Positions 23,068-32,735 of a stretch of DNA of 36,614 nt are shown one piece after another (position 1 is the stretch's first letter; each line of letters begins with the position of its first letter). The stretch spans positions 1 to 36,614 of the forward strand of contig QCPZ01000014.1 in NCBI GenBank assembly GCA_003212345.1, given 5' to 3'. The position numbers and the translations under genes were made by a program. This DNA comes from SAR116 cluster bacterium AG-447-A06. Lineage in GTDB: Bacteria > Pseudomonadota > Alphaproteobacteria > Puniceispirillales > Puniceispirillaceae. The notes beneath the pieces are model-generated. The model made no database searches. It worked only from the letters and a program-made list of their open reading frames with translations, and was not told the DNA's origin.

Positions 23068-23429
23068 TCCTTCTTAGCGCTTTAATACTTGTTGGATTAG
23101 GCACCACCTTATATCAGGTCAAAACTAGTATAGACGAGCGTCAAGACCTTCTGCGCGGCCTAGAACTCTCAATCGCCAACACAAAGCGTGACATCGCCGT
23201 TTTAGAGGCTGAATGGGCATATATTTCACGCCCCGATCGTGTGATGGCATTGTCAAATGACTTGCTAAAGATGGCGCCGATTGGCCAAGACCGGATTTTA
23301 CCACTTAATGCCATTCCGATGCGCATTAATTTCAATGCTGTCATTGACACCAAAATTGACAATGCCAATTGGAAAAAAACGGGCGTTGAAGCAAAAAAGG
23401 GAAATGGCAGCGCAAAGGTGGTCAGATGA
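23058..23429 (+). CDS. ftsL: cell division protein FtsL
   Basis: A 123-residue bitopic membrane protein: a transmembrane helix at about 2-20 (LILLSALILVGLGTTLYQVK), then a periplasmic leucine-zipper-like coil (ERQDLLRGLELSIANTKRDIAVLEAEWAYISRPDRV), then a tail. FtsL pairs with FtsB and FtsQ in the divisome. FtsL is poorly conserved, so the call rests on length, layout, the W-A-Y-I-S-R-P-x-R motif and position between rsmH and ftsI. GGAGG lies 7 bases before the ATG. It overlaps both neighbours. Confidence 0.92.
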   Translation: MQLILLSALILVGLGTTLYQVKTSIDERQDLLRGLELSIANTKRDIAVLEAEWAYISRPDRVMALSNDLLKMAPIGQDRILPLNAIPMRINFNAVIDTKIDNANWKKTGVEAKKGNGSAKVVR

Positions 23430-25135
23430 CTCCCGGGCTACAAAAAATTCGGCATTTGATTTTGCCATCACGCCCTGATCCAGCCCAATCACGACAAATT
23501 GCCGAAGGACGTTTGCTGATTTGTTGTCTTGTTGCGCTTGGTATTTTTGTCACAATTGGGACACGAATTGTTGGCCTTGCCAATTCGAGCAATGACACCC
23601 ATCTTTCGCCGAAGAAGCCTGGCATCAATGCCGAAAGAGGACGGATTCTTGATCGCAAGGGCCGTATGCTGGCTGGCAATCTCCCCGTCACCGTTTTGCA
23701 TGCAGACCCCAGCGAAATGATGAATGCTAGTGACGCTGCGGCAAAGCTGGCGCCATTTTTGGCCCAACATGACCAAAAAAGCCTTCAAAAATTGTTGACC
23801 AAAAAAACTCGCTACGTCGAGCTTGACAGGCAGTTAACACCAAAGCGCCATTCGCAAATTCTACGTCTTGGTATTCCTGGAGTTTATTTTGCTAAGGGCT
23901 CGATTCGTATTTATCCGCGTGATCATGCTGCAGCACATATTCTCGGCCATGTTGATACCGCAAATAATGGCATTGCCGGTATTGAAAAATCGATGCACAG
24001 CAAGCTGGCCAGCGGCGAAGATGTTATCTTGTCGATCGATCTTGGCCTCCAATCGGTGATCCGCAGTGAAATTCAAAAGCAAATCGACAAATTTGAGGCT
24101 ATCGGTGGTGCTGGCGTTCTATTGGATGTCAAAACCGGCGAAATGCTTGCTGTCGCCTCCCTTCCCGATTTCAACCCCAACCAATTCTCGCTAGCCAGTG
24201 ATGATGCCCGCTTTAACCGCGCCACCAAAGGCCTTTATGAAATGGGATCGACCTTCAAGGTGCTCAATACGGCGATTGCGCTTGAAAGTGGCGCAGCCAC
24301 AACCAACCAGCGCTTCGAGGTGTCCAAACCATTACGCGTATCTCGCTTTACCATTACCGATTATCATCCCCATAGCAAGCCACTGAATGTGCCAGAAATT
24401 CTGGTCTATTCTTCCAATATTGGATCAGCATTGATGGCCGAGGCAGTTGGTGCAAAAACCCAGCGCGCCTACATGGATAAGTTGGGGTTGCTAGACCGGC
24501 TTGAGCTTGAAATCCCTGAAGTTTCTCGACCTCTATCGCCAAAACAATGGCGTCGCACAACTACCGTCACCGTCTCCTATGGTCATGGCATTTCAATTTC
24601 CCCAGCCCACCTTGCTAGCGCGGTTGCCGCCGCATCAGGAACCGGCCAGTGGATTCAGCCAACCCTCTTGAAGCGCCAGAAAAACGATACGCCGTTGCGT
24701 CTACGCATTTTTTCTGAAGACACAACCCGCGCAGTTCGTTCAATGATGCGTTTGGTTGTTTCACACGCTGATGGAACTGGGAAATTCGCCGAAGCACGTG
24801 GGTACATGGTTGGCGGCAAAACTGGAACCGCTGAAAAAATTCAGGCTGGCGGGTACAATAAAAAGGCGAATCTTGCCACATTTGTAGCCACATTCCCAAC
24901 ACACGAGCCTCGCTACGTTATTGCAATCTTGATAGATGACCCTAAAGGGCAAAAGCATTCTTTTGGATATTCAACGGCTGGCTGGGTTGTCGCTCCTGCC
25001 GTTCGCCGAATTGTTGAACAGATTGCGCCCATCCTTGGGGTTCTTCCTGTTGACGAAAAATCGCCTCTAATTCGCCAAAAAATGCTGCTTGATTTTACGA
25101 TTGGTAACAAGGAGGCAACTCTTGCGTCTTACTGA
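23426..25135 (+). CDS. ftsI: septal peptidoglycan transpeptidase FtsI (PBP3)
   Basis: A 569-residue class B penicillin-binding protein. One N-terminal membrane helix lies at about 28-48 (LLICCLVALGIFVTIGTRIV). The dimerisation part has GINAERGRILDRKGRMLA. The transpeptidase motifs are S275-T-F-K278 (MGSTFK), S329-S-N331 and K465-T-G467 (GGKTGTAEK). It cross-links septal peptidoglycan as the partner of FtsW. The start ATG overlaps the ftsL stop (ATGA) and AAAGGTGG lies before it. The end overlaps murE by 14 bases. Confidence 0.97.
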   Translation: MTPGLQKIRHLILPSRPDPAQSRQIAEGRLLICCLVALGIFVTIGTRIVGLANSSNDTHLSPKKPGINAERGRILDRKGRMLAGNLPVTVLHADPSEMMNASDAAAKLAPFLAQHDQKSLQKLLTKKTRYVELDRQLTPKRHSQILRLGIPGVYFAKGSIRIYPRDHAAAHILGHVDTANNGIAGIEKSMHSKLASGEDVILSIDLGLQSVIRSEIQKQIDKFEAIGGAGVLLDVKTGEMLAVASLPDFNPNQFSLASDDARFNRATKGLYEMGSTFKVLNTAIALESGAATTNQRFEVSKPLRVSRFTITDYHPHSKPLNVPEILVYSSNIGSALMAEAVGAKTQRAYMDKLGLLDRLELEIPEVSRPLSPKQWRRTTTVTVSYGHGISISPAHLASAVAAASGTGQWIQPTLLKRQKNDTPLRLRIFSEDTTRAVRSMMRLVVSHADGTGKFAEARGYMVGGKTGTAEKIQAGGYNKKANLATFVATFPTHEPRYVIAILIDDPKGQKHSFGYSTAGWVVAPAVRRIVEQIAPILGVLPVDEKSPLIRQKMLLDFTIGNKEATLASY

Positions 25136-26627
25136 TCTGTGTCATGATTTGATTAAAATTCCAGCTAAAGCCGGGACTATTAGAGTGACTGGTCTTGCTG
25201 TTGACTCCACGCGCGTAAAAGATGGCGATATTTTTTTTGCCATAGCTGGCAACCAATACGATGGTCGTGACTTTATCAAAAATGCAATTGGGGCTGGCGC
25301 TGTGGCAATCATAACTGGCAGCACGCCATTGGCACAATCGTTGATCACAATGACAAATTGTGCCAAAATCCCAATCTTACAGTGCGAAAACCCACGACAT
25401 ATCATGGCACAAATGGCCGCCCGGGTTTGGCCATCACAGCCCGGGATTGTGGCTGCGGTTACCGGCACGAATGGCAAAACATCAACAACTGAATTCTTAC
25501 GACAGTTATGGCAGCGTGCCACTTGGCAGGCCGTTGCGGTTGGCACGCTGGGTGTCACTGGTACCGATATGATCAAGGCTGATGGGGCAATTCTTAGCCT
25601 GCCACCACTGACCACGCCAGATAGTATTAGCCTCCATGGTGCAATAGCTCCGCTGGCTAAGGCAGGCGTTACGCACCTTGCCTTAGAAGCTAGCAGTCAC
25701 GGCCTCTCACAATACCGGCTTGATGGCATGAATATTCATCTCGCCGCTTTTACCAATCTAAGCCGTGATCACCTTGACCATCACGCCGATATGGACGCCT
25801 ATTTTGCGGCCAAAATCAGACTTTTCACTGAACTGCTATCCGAGGGCGGCTGCGCGGCAATAAATCTGGATGATCCCTATAGCGCAGCCATTATCGAAGC
25901 GCTGAAAGACCGTGCCATTGTGGTAAAAACATTTGGCTATGCTGAAAACGCCGATTTTCATATCACATCAATCACCCCAGCCGGCGATGGCTTGAATATG
26001 CGGGTCATCTACAACGGCCATAGTTGGGATATTCCCCTGGCTCTGTCGGGAACATTTCAGGCAATTAATGCCCTGACCGCGGCGGTGATGGGCTATCTTG
26101 GTGGCTTACCCTTGCATGACTCGCTTGGCGCGCTGCCGTATCTAAAAGCAGCCCCGGGACGCATGCAAACCGTTCACGGCCATCCCAAGGGGGCCCGTGT
26201 TGTTGTTGATTATGCGCATACCCCTGATGCGCTTGCCGCGGCTTTAAGTGCGCTTCGTCCAGAGGCCAGTGGCAAGCTTTTCGTGATCTTCGGATGCGGT
26301 GGTGAGCGTGATCCGGGCAAACGCAAAATGATGGGGCAGGTTGCATGCCAAATTGCCGATCATGTCATTGTGACTGATGATAACCCCCGCAACGAGGACC
26401 CTACAGCCATTCGTAGCTCCATTTTAAACGTATGCGATAGCGCCGTTGAAATTGTTCCGCGCGAAAAAGCCATTGCCACCGCCCTTGCCCAGCTTGATGC
26501 AGGCGATGTTCTGCTAATCGCCGGTAAAGGTCACGAAACTGGCCAGTTAATCGGCAATGAAACGCTGCCATTTGATGATGCGGCATTGGCCAGCAATCGG
26601 CTCCGCGCAATGCATGAGGCGAAATGA
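25122..26627 (+). CDS. murE: UDP-MurNAc-L-Ala-D-Glu:meso-DAP ligase MurE
   Basis: A 501-residue Mur ligase. I chose the TTG at 25122 because AAGGAGG lies 6 bases before it and the resulting start fits the family; the frame continues upstream inside ftsI. The ATP loop GTNGKTSTTEF begins at about residue 115. EASSHGLSQYRLDG and the LSRDHLDHH block are the central Mur ligase motifs, and D420-N-P-R423 selects meso-diaminopimelate as the added amino acid. It works in the cytoplasm and makes the tripeptide precursor. Its end overlaps murF (ATGA). Confidence 0.96.
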   Translation: MRLTDLCHDLIKIPAKAGTIRVTGLAVDSTRVKDGDIFFAIAGNQYDGRDFIKNAIGAGAVAIITGSTPLAQSLITMTNCAKIPILQCENPRHIMAQMAARVWPSQPGIVAAVTGTNGKTSTTEFLRQLWQRATWQAVAVGTLGVTGTDMIKADGAILSLPPLTTPDSISLHGAIAPLAKAGVTHLALEASSHGLSQYRLDGMNIHLAAFTNLSRDHLDHHADMDAYFAAKIRLFTELLSEGGCAAINLDDPYSAAIIEALKDRAIVVKTFGYAENADFHITSITPAGDGLNMRVIYNGHSWDIPLALSGTFQAINALTAAVMGYLGGLPLHDSLGALPYLKAAPGRMQTVHGHPKGARVVVDYAHTPDALAAALSALRPEASGKLFVIFGCGGERDPGKRKMMGQVACQIADHVIVTDDNPRNEDPTAIRSSILNVCDSAVEIVPREKAIATALAQLDAGDVLLIAGKGHETGQLIGNETLPFDDAALASNRLRAMHEAK

Positions 26628-28069
26628 TGAGTGCTCCATTATGGACATGCGATGATCTGATGTTAGCCTGTGATGGCGCACTGTTCGACCCAAGTGTGGC
26701 CTGTGCGCCCATATCTGGCATCGAAATTGACAGCCGCAATTGCAGCAGTGGTGATCTTTTTGTTGCACTTGTCGGTGATCAGCAGGACGGCCATGATTTT
26801 TTGGCCCAAGCGGCAAATGCTGGGGCCACAGCTTGCCTTGTAAGCCGTCCACAAAATGATTTATCTACCATTCAAATTATTGTCGATGACACGCTTGCCA
26901 GCCTGGCTAGTCTTGGGGCGGCTGGCCGTAACCGATTTAAGGGTAGCATGATTGGTGTTACCGGTTCCGTGGGCAAAACTGGCACCAAGGATATGCTATC
27001 ACATATATTAACAAATTTTGGCAAAACCCATGCCAGTAAGCGCAGCTATAACAACCATATTGGCGTGCCAATAACTCTATCCAACCTTCCTGAAGATTGC
27101 GATTTTGCGATTCAGGAAATGGGCATGAATGCGGCCGGGGAAATAGCCAGCCTTACCTCACTCGTGCTTCCCGACATTGCGATGATTACCCGTATTACCA
27201 ACACACACAGCGGTTTTTTTGATACGATGGAAGATATTGCCAGGGCAAAAGCCGAAATTTTCCAAGGATTAAAAGCTGGCGGTATTGCAGTGCTAAATCT
27301 TCACGATCCATTTTTACCCCAGCTTAAAAAGGCCGCAGACAAAGCAGGGGCCGAGCGCATCATAACGTTTGGATGCGAGGATAAAGCTGACTTCCGCCTT
27401 TTAGAAGCACGACAGAATGACATCGGCATGAGTGTTCGCGGTGAAGTTGCTGGTCATGAACTGACATTTGACATGCAAATGCATGGGGTACATTGGGCGC
27501 AGAACGCTTTTGGTGTTTTGGCTTGCGTTGAGGCACTTGGTCTTGATCTTGAGATGGCAGCTGCGCACCTTGCAACCTGTCAAACCCCAGAAGGCCGCGG
27601 CAAACGCTTGTCCGGACAGTACCGGCATTGTGCAATCACCCTTATTGATGACAGCTACAATGCGAGCCCGGCATCAATGACTGCCGCCTTTGCAAGTATG
27701 AAAACGACGCCGCCGAAAATCATGATTCTCAGTGAAATGCTTGAGCTCGGCAAGGATACCACACCAGAGCATAACGCACTGATACCGCAAATCAATGCGC
27801 TGTCACCACGCGTTGTTATCGCACTTGGGCCCGCGATGCATGCCGCTATTTCCGGCCTAGATAGCAGCATTGTCAGCATTGTAGCGACCGATATGAATGC
27901 CGCTCTTGAGATATTTGATACTGTGATCAAAGATGGTGACGTTGTTTTCATAAAAGGATCGCTCGGGTCAGGATCATGGCGAGTTCGTGATGCCATCCTA
28001 TCCAAGCTGACTGTCCATCCATCACCTAATGCGCCGTCGCGTAATGGGGGGAACAGCCATGCTGCCTGA
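26624..28069 (+). CDS. murF: UDP-MurNAc-tripeptide D-Ala-D-Ala ligase MurF
   Basis: A 481-residue Mur ligase that adds the D-Ala-D-Ala made by Ddl to complete the pentapeptide. Motifs are D-S-R near residue 36, the ATP loop [12 protein letters not shown] at about 114-125, [52 protein letters not shown] and [15 protein letters not shown], all in family order. A second in-frame ATG sits directly after the first (26627). The start overlaps the murE stop, and the end overlaps mraY by 11 bases. Confidence 0.96.
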   Translation: MMSAPLWTCDDLMLACDGALFDPSVACAPISGIEIDSRNCSSGDLFVALVGDQQDGHDFLAQAANAGATACLVSRPQNDLSTIQIIVDDTLASLASLGAAGRNRFKGSMIGVTGSVGKTGTKDMLSHILTNFGKTHASKRSYNNHIGVPITLSNLPEDCDFAIQEMGMNAAGEIASLTSLVLPDIAMITRITNTHSGFFDTMEDIARAKAEIFQGLKAGGIAVLNLHDPFLPQLKKAADKAGAERIITFGCEDKADFRLLEARQNDIGMSVRGEVAGHELTFDMQMHGVHWAQNAFGVLACVEALGLDLEMAAAHLATCQTPEGRGKRLSGQYRHCAITLIDDSYNASPASMTAAFASMKTTPPKIMILSEMLELGKDTTPEHNALIPQINALSPRVVIALGPAMHAAISGLDSSIVSIVATDMNAALEIFDTVIKDGDVVFIKGSLGSGSWRVRDAILSKLTVHPSPNAPSRNGGNSHAA

Positions 28070-29147
28070 TTTACTCGTACCTTTATCCGACCAGTTTCAG
28101 CCCTTCAATCTGTTTCGTTACATCACCTTTCGAACCGGCGGATCCACAATTACCGCCCTACTGATCGCATTAGCGTTTGGACCAGTCTTTATTCGCTGGT
28201 TAAAGACGCACCAAGTCGAGGGACAGCCAATCCGCGATGATGGGCCGCAATCACATTTGTTAACTAAGCTCGGCACGCCAACCATGGGTGGATTATTGAT
28301 CCTAATTGCTTTTTCAATATCGACTTTGTTATGGATGCCATTATCCAATCCCTATCTCTGGCCCGTGTTACTGATCGCAATCAGCTTTGGCGCTATTGGC
28401 AGCCTCGATGATTGGATGAAATTGCGCAAACGGTCGCATAACGGCATGTCGGCTGGGATGAAAATGATGCTGCAGCTTGTCATTGCATTTGTTGCCACGC
28501 TTATTTTTATCGAATTATCGCCAGACCAACTGCGTTATGGGGTTGCAGTGCCGTTTTTCAAAGATACGTTACTGACCATGGGCCTTTTTTATGTGCCATT
28601 TGCGATGATTGTGATTGTAGGTGCTTCCAACGCGGTTAATCTAACCGATGGTCTTGATGGGCTAGCCATTGTGCCAGTGATGATTGTTGCTGGCTGCTTT
28701 GCTCTGATTGCCTATCTTGCTGGAAACTACAACTTTGCCACATATCTCCAAATTAATTATGTACCCGGTACCGGCGATCTCGCGGTAATGTGTGGTGCGC
28801 TGATTGGAGCCGGACTTGGGTTCTTGTGGTTTAATGCCCCACCTGCCCGCGTCTTTATGGGGGATACTGGGTCACTTGCCCTCGGGGGAACATTAGGCGC
28901 AATTTCAGTGGCAACACGCCACGAACTCGTGCTGGCCATCACCGGCGGGTTATTCGTTGTTGAAACCCTATCAGTGATTTTGCAAGTGGCCTCGTTCAAA
29001 TTGACCGGCAAGCGGATTTTTCTGATGGCTCCTCTCCATCATCACTTCGAGAAAAAAGGTTGGCCCGAACCAACAATTGTTATTCGTTTTTGGATCATTG
29101 CGGTGGTATTGGCAGTTGCCGGCCTATCGTCATTGAAGCTGCGCTAG
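28059..29147 (+). CDS. mraY: phospho-MurNAc-pentapeptide transferase MraY
   Basis: A 362-residue inner membrane enzyme with about ten helices. The ATG at 28059 (after GGGGGGAACAGCC) gives the family start [25 protein letters not shown]; the frame runs 10 codons further up. D-D-G-P-Q-S-H, the [10 protein letters not shown] block, [10 protein letters not shown] (Asp197 and Asp200), [12 protein letters not shown] and the HHHFEKKGW loop are the catalytic and binding motifs. It joins UDP-MurNAc-pentapeptide to undecaprenyl phosphate, giving lipid I. It is followed by a 12-base gap, the only real gap in the cluster. Confidence 0.97.
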   Translation: MLPDLLVPLSDQFQPFNLFRYITFRTGGSTITALLIALAFGPVFIRWLKTHQVEGQPIRDDGPQSHLLTKLGTPTMGGLLILIAFSISTLLWMPLSNPYLWPVLLIAISFGAIGSLDDWMKLRKRSHNGMSAGMKMMLQLVIAFVATLIFIELSPDQLRYGVAVPFFKDTLLTMGLFYVPFAMIVIVGASNAVNLTDGLDGLAIVPVMIVAGCFALIAYLAGNYNFATYLQINYVPGTGDLAVMCGALIGAGLGFLWFNAPPARVFMGDTGSLALGGTLGAISVATRHELVLAITGGLFVVETLSVILQVASFKLTGKRIFLMAPLHHHFEKKGWPEPTIVIRFWIIAVVLAVAGLSSLKLR

Positions 29148-29159
29148 GGAGTAGGCTGA

Positions 29160-30506
29160 GTGCTGGTTCCACATGACATGAAAGGACAAACAATCGGGGT
29201 CTTAGGTCTTGGCAGGTCTGGCCTCGCTGCGGTTGCGGCCTTGCAGGCTGCAGGCACGAATGTATTTGCCTTTGACGATGTGAAATCTCAGCAGGACGTC
29301 AACCAAGTTACCTTGACCCCATGGCATGATTGGCCCTGGGAGGAACTTGACGCCATGGTGATCAGTCCCGGCATTCCGCACAATTACCCAATACCGCACC
29401 CTGCCGCCGCCCATGCCCATCGCCAACAAACCCCAATAATTAGCGAGGTTGAGCTTGCATTACGTGCAAAGCCAAAAGCACGACTTGTCGCGATCACCGG
29501 AACGAACGGAAAATCCACCACAACGGCGCTAATAGGACATTGTCTTCAAATTGCTAGATGCCCCTTTGCCATTGGTGGCAACCTGGGTGATGCCGCCTGT
29601 TCTCTTGATGATCCGGGCGAACATGGCACATTAGTACTAGAGCTATCATCCTATCAGTTGGAAACTACCCCATCGCTTAAACCATCAATTTCCATCTTGC
29701 TTAATATCAGCCCAGATCACCTTGACCGGCATGGTGGCATGGCTGGCTACATTGCTGCCAAAAATAGGGTTCTGGACCGACTTGATAAATTCGGAGTCGC
29801 CATTATTGGCGCGGGTGACGAGCATGTGCAAACTCTCGCAAAGCTGACCGCGGCCAAAGGCATTAAAACACTGATTGCAAGTCCCGACCTAGCGCCAGCT
29901 GGCCAGAAGGGATCAACCGCGCTTGCCGGGACACATAATGCGGAAAATGCTGCAGCAGCAGCATTAGCACTTCACGCCATTGGGTTGGATGATCAAGTAA
30001 TTAATCTCGGGATTTCCAGCTTTACTAACCTACCACATCGCCTACAGCGGGTTGCCAGCTGTGGTAAAGTTCAATTTATCAATGATTCAAAAGCAACAAA
30101 CGGCATTGCGGCAGCTAAAGCGCTGGCCACCTTGAGCGATATTTACTGGGTTGCCGGCGGGCTTGCCAAACACGATGGCTTATCACCAACTATGCCGTAC
30201 CTGGGCGCAGTGAAAAAAGCTTATTTGATTGGTGCCGCCGCCCCTGCTTTTGCCGCCAGCCTATCCGGTATTTGCCCTGTGGCTATTTGCAATGACCTCG
30301 AACAAGCGACGCGCGCTGCTTTTGATGATGCCAGCGCCGATCCCAGTGGCGGCACAATCCTGTTGGCTCCTGCTGCTGCCTCCTTTGATCAGTTTCCAAA
30401 TTTTGGAGCGCGCGGCGATGCATTTGCTGCACTTGCCCATGACCTTTGCGCTGCAAGATATGCCAAGCACAATGGCACCTCAACACGGAGGGATAATCAT
30501 GCTTGA
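29160..30506 (+). CDS. murD: UDP-MurNAc-L-Ala:D-Glu ligase MurD
   Basis: A 448-residue Mur ligase with a GTG start preceded by GGGAG. The N-terminal Rossmann loop is VLGLGRSGLAA. MVISPGIPHNYP follows, then the ATP loop GTNGKSTTTAL at about 114-124, LELSSYQLE, the NISPDHLDRHGGM block, FINDSKATNGIAAAKAL and WVAGGLAKHDGL. It adds D-Glu to UDP-MurNAc-L-Ala in the cytoplasm, between MurC and MurE. Its end overlaps the ftsW ATG by 8 bases. Confidence 0.96.
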   Translation: MLVPHDMKGQTIGVLGLGRSGLAAVAALQAAGTNVFAFDDVKSQQDVNQVTLTPWHDWPWEELDAMVISPGIPHNYPIPHPAAAHAHRQQTPIISEVELALRAKPKARLVAITGTNGKSTTTALIGHCLQIARCPFAIGGNLGDAACSLDDPGEHGTLVLELSSYQLETTPSLKPSISILLNISPDHLDRHGGMAGYIAAKNRVLDRLDKFGVAIIGAGDEHVQTLAKLTAAKGIKTLIASPDLAPAGQKGSTALAGTHNAENAAAAALALHAIGLDDQVINLGISSFTNLPHRLQRVASCGKVQFINDSKATNGIAAAKALATLSDIYWVAGGLAKHDGLSPTMPYLGAVKKAYLIGAAAPAFAASLSGICPVAICNDLEQATRAAFDDASADPSGGTILLAPAAASFDQFPNFGARGDAFAALAHDLCAARYAKHNGTSTRRDNHA

Positions 30507-31623
30507 TCGCACCGACCGTTCGCTTGTTGGCATTTGGTGGTGGACCGTTGACAAATGGCTGCTTGCTAGCGCATTGCTGTTAATGACGCTCGGCATGATT
30601 TTGGTAATGGCAGCAAGCCCTGCTGTGGCCAGTCTGATTAACCTGTCTTCCCAACATTTCATCGTGCGCCAGATTATCTACCTCGTGCCTGCGCTGATGA
30701 TCATGTTGTCGATTTCAATGCTAGAACCAAGGCTCATTCGAGTATTATCTCTTATTGGTCTGATTGCAGTAATTGGCCTGATGTTTTTAACCATTGTTAA
30801 AGGCAACGAAATCAAAGGAGCAACTAGATGGATTTCGTTTGCTGGGTTCACCCTGCAGCCATCCGAATTGGCCAAGCCATTTTTTGCCATTGTCTCTGCC
30901 TGGCTGTTAACATTATGGCGAGAAGGACAGGATTTCCCCGGCTGGGCATATGCAACTGGCCTTGCGGCAATCATCATGACCATTCTTGTTGGCCAGCCTG
31001 ACATTGGTATGACCGTGCTAATTTTGGTGACATGGGGCTTTCAGATGTTCCTTGCCGGCATGCCAATGCTTTTTGTGATTGGCGCTGCTGGACTCACCCC
31101 GCTTGGGTTCCTCATCGCCTACCTTAATCTTCCTCATGTGCAACTTCGAGTTGATAAATTTTTTGAGGGTGGCTCATGGCAGGTTGAACGCGCCAAAGAA
31201 AGCTTTGCAGAGGGGGGCTATTTTGGCGTTGGGCCAGGGGATGGAATCGTCAAGCTGCATTTACCCGATGCGCACTCCGACTTTATTTTTGCTGTTGCCG
31301 CCGAAGAGTATGGCGCCATTGCCTGTCTTGCGCTTCTTGGGCTCTATGGATTTGTAATTGTTCGCGGGTTTGCAAGGGCATTATCGGGCGAGGGGCTATT
31401 CTGCCTGATCGCAACGGCCAGCTTAGTAATGCAATTCGGTGTTCAAGCCAGCATTCACATGGCATCGTCAGTTAATTTAATTCCTACAAAGGGCATGACC
31501 CTTCCGTTTATCAGCTATGGCGGATCGTCGCTACTGGCCAGCAGCATTACCATGGGGGTAATCCTTGCCCTAACACGCAAGCGCACCACTGGCGATCATT
31601 TTTCAGATGGAGGCCGTGCATGA
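30499..31623 (+). CDS. ftsW: septal lipid II polymerase FtsW (SEDS)
   Basis: A 374-residue membrane protein with about ten helices. I chose the ATG at 30499 because GGAGG lies just upstream and the start (MLDRTDRSLVGIWWWTVDKW) fits; a longer frame inside murD is not protein-like. SEDS motifs are GATRWISFAGFTLQPSELAKPFF, VGQPDIGMTVLIL, AHSDFIFAVAAEEYG and GMTLPFISYGGSSLLAS. FtsW polymerises lipid II at the septum with FtsI. It overlaps murG (ATGA). Confidence 0.96.
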   Translation: MLDRTDRSLVGIWWWTVDKWLLASALLLMTLGMILVMAASPAVASLINLSSQHFIVRQIIYLVPALMIMLSISMLEPRLIRVLSLIGLIAVIGLMFLTIVKGNEIKGATRWISFAGFTLQPSELAKPFFAIVSAWLLTLWREGQDFPGWAYATGLAAIIMTILVGQPDIGMTVLILVTWGFQMFLAGMPMLFVIGAAGLTPLGFLIAYLNLPHVQLRVDKFFEGGSWQVERAKESFAEGGYFGVGPGDGIVKLHLPDAHSDFIFAVAAEEYGAIACLALLGLYGFVIVRGFARALSGEGLFCLIATASLVMQFGVQASIHMASSVNLIPTKGMTLPFISYGGSSLLASSITMGVILALTRKRTTGDHFSDGGRA

Positions 31624-32735
31624 TTGCTAGCGCCATTTATCTTGCTGCTGGCGGAACCGGTGGGCATATTTTTCCAGCCCTTGCCGTTGCCGAAGCCATG
31701 AATGCAAAAGGCTATCAATCGGTCCTTTTTACCGACCAGCGTGGTGAAAAGCTCTTGGCAGCAATGGATACATTGCCAGTCAGCGTGAGGGTCATTAGCG
31801 CTGCCTCGCCATTTCAGACAGGAATTGTGCGCCGATTTATGGCGCTGACCAAACTTGGGTTCGGAGCACTCTCGTGTTTTTGGCACATCAGCATCAATCG
31901 GCCAAAAGTTATGATTGGGTTCGGGGGCTATCCATCATTTGCCCCGCTTCTAATATCTCGCCTGTTCAACGTACCAGTTATGGTGCATGAGCAAAATGCC
32001 TTTTTGGGGCGAGCAAACCATGCGATAGCAGCGCGTGCGAAACTGCTTGCGCTCAGCTGGCCGCAAACCAAAAACCTACCGCACGGCATTGAAACCCACG
32101 TCACTGGCATGCCTGTGCGCACAGCTTTTTTCACCAAAAACCGTCCATGCGGTGCAAATAAAAAGCTGGTGCTTACAGTACTTGGTGGTTCCCAAGGAGC
32201 AGGCATCCTTGGCGATCTGGTTCCTGAGGCCATTGCCATGATCAAAACACCATTGCGGTCAAAAATGAGGGTCAATCAACAAGCCCGCCCCGAACAAATC
32301 GATCAGTTGAAAGCACGATACAAAGCGCTCGGAATCAGCGCATCAATCAAGCCTTTCTTTACAGATATGCCATGCTTACTAGCAAAAAGTGATCTTGTTA
32401 TCAGCCGGTCCGGTGCATCATCAATTGCAGAATTAGCTGCCACTGGAAGGGCTTCGCTGATGTTGCCTTTACCGAGCGCAATGGATGATCACCAAAAGGC
32501 CAACGCAACCCAAATGGAACAGGCGGGTGGTGGCTATTGTCTTGATGAAACCACTGTTAGCCCAGCGTTTCTAGCCACTCACGTCATTCAACTGTTCGAA
32601 GCACCTGATCAATTGCGCGCTATGGCAAAAAATGCAACCGCACTTGCAAGCCCAGCTGCGGCAAATGATATCGCCAACCTTGCCGAAGGGTTGATTACGA
32701 AACCCAAAGCAACGAATTCTGGAGCCATTAAATGA
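31620..32735 (+). CDS. murG: lipid II-forming GlcNAc transferase MurG
   Basis: A 371-residue GT-B glycosyltransferase at the inner membrane's cytoplasmic face. The N-terminal GGTGGH loop is at 11-16. GFGGYPSFAPLL, VHEQNAFLGRANHAIA, LVLTVLGGSQGA and the UDP-GlcNAc site RSGASSIAELAATGRASLMLPLPSAMDDHQKANA follow in family order. It converts lipid I to lipid II. GGAGG lies before the ATG, which overlaps the ftsW stop; the end overlaps murC. Confidence 0.96.
   Translation: MIASAIYLAAGGTGGHIFPALAVAEAMNAKGYQSVLFTDQRGEKLLAAMDTLPVSVRVISAASPFQTGIVRRFMALTKLGFGALSCFWHISINRPKVMIGFGGYPSFAPLLISRLFNVPVMVHEQNAFLGRANHAIAARAKLLALSWPQTKNLPHGIETHVTGMPVRTAFFTKNRPCGANKKLVLTVLGGSQGAGILGDLVPEAIAMIKTPLRSKMRVNQQARPEQIDQLKARYKALGISASIKPFFTDMPCLLAKSDLVISRSGASSIAELAATGRASLMLPLPSAMDDHQKANATQMEQAGGGYCLDETTVSPAFLATHVIQLFEAPDQLRAMAKNATALASPAAANDIANLAEGLITKPKATNSGAIK

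Noticed and set aside
30229-30498. Upstream extension of ftsW inside murD
   Set aside because: It is Leu/Pro/Ala-rich and without family similarity; the ATG at 30499 has a good ribosome site and gives a normal FtsW start.
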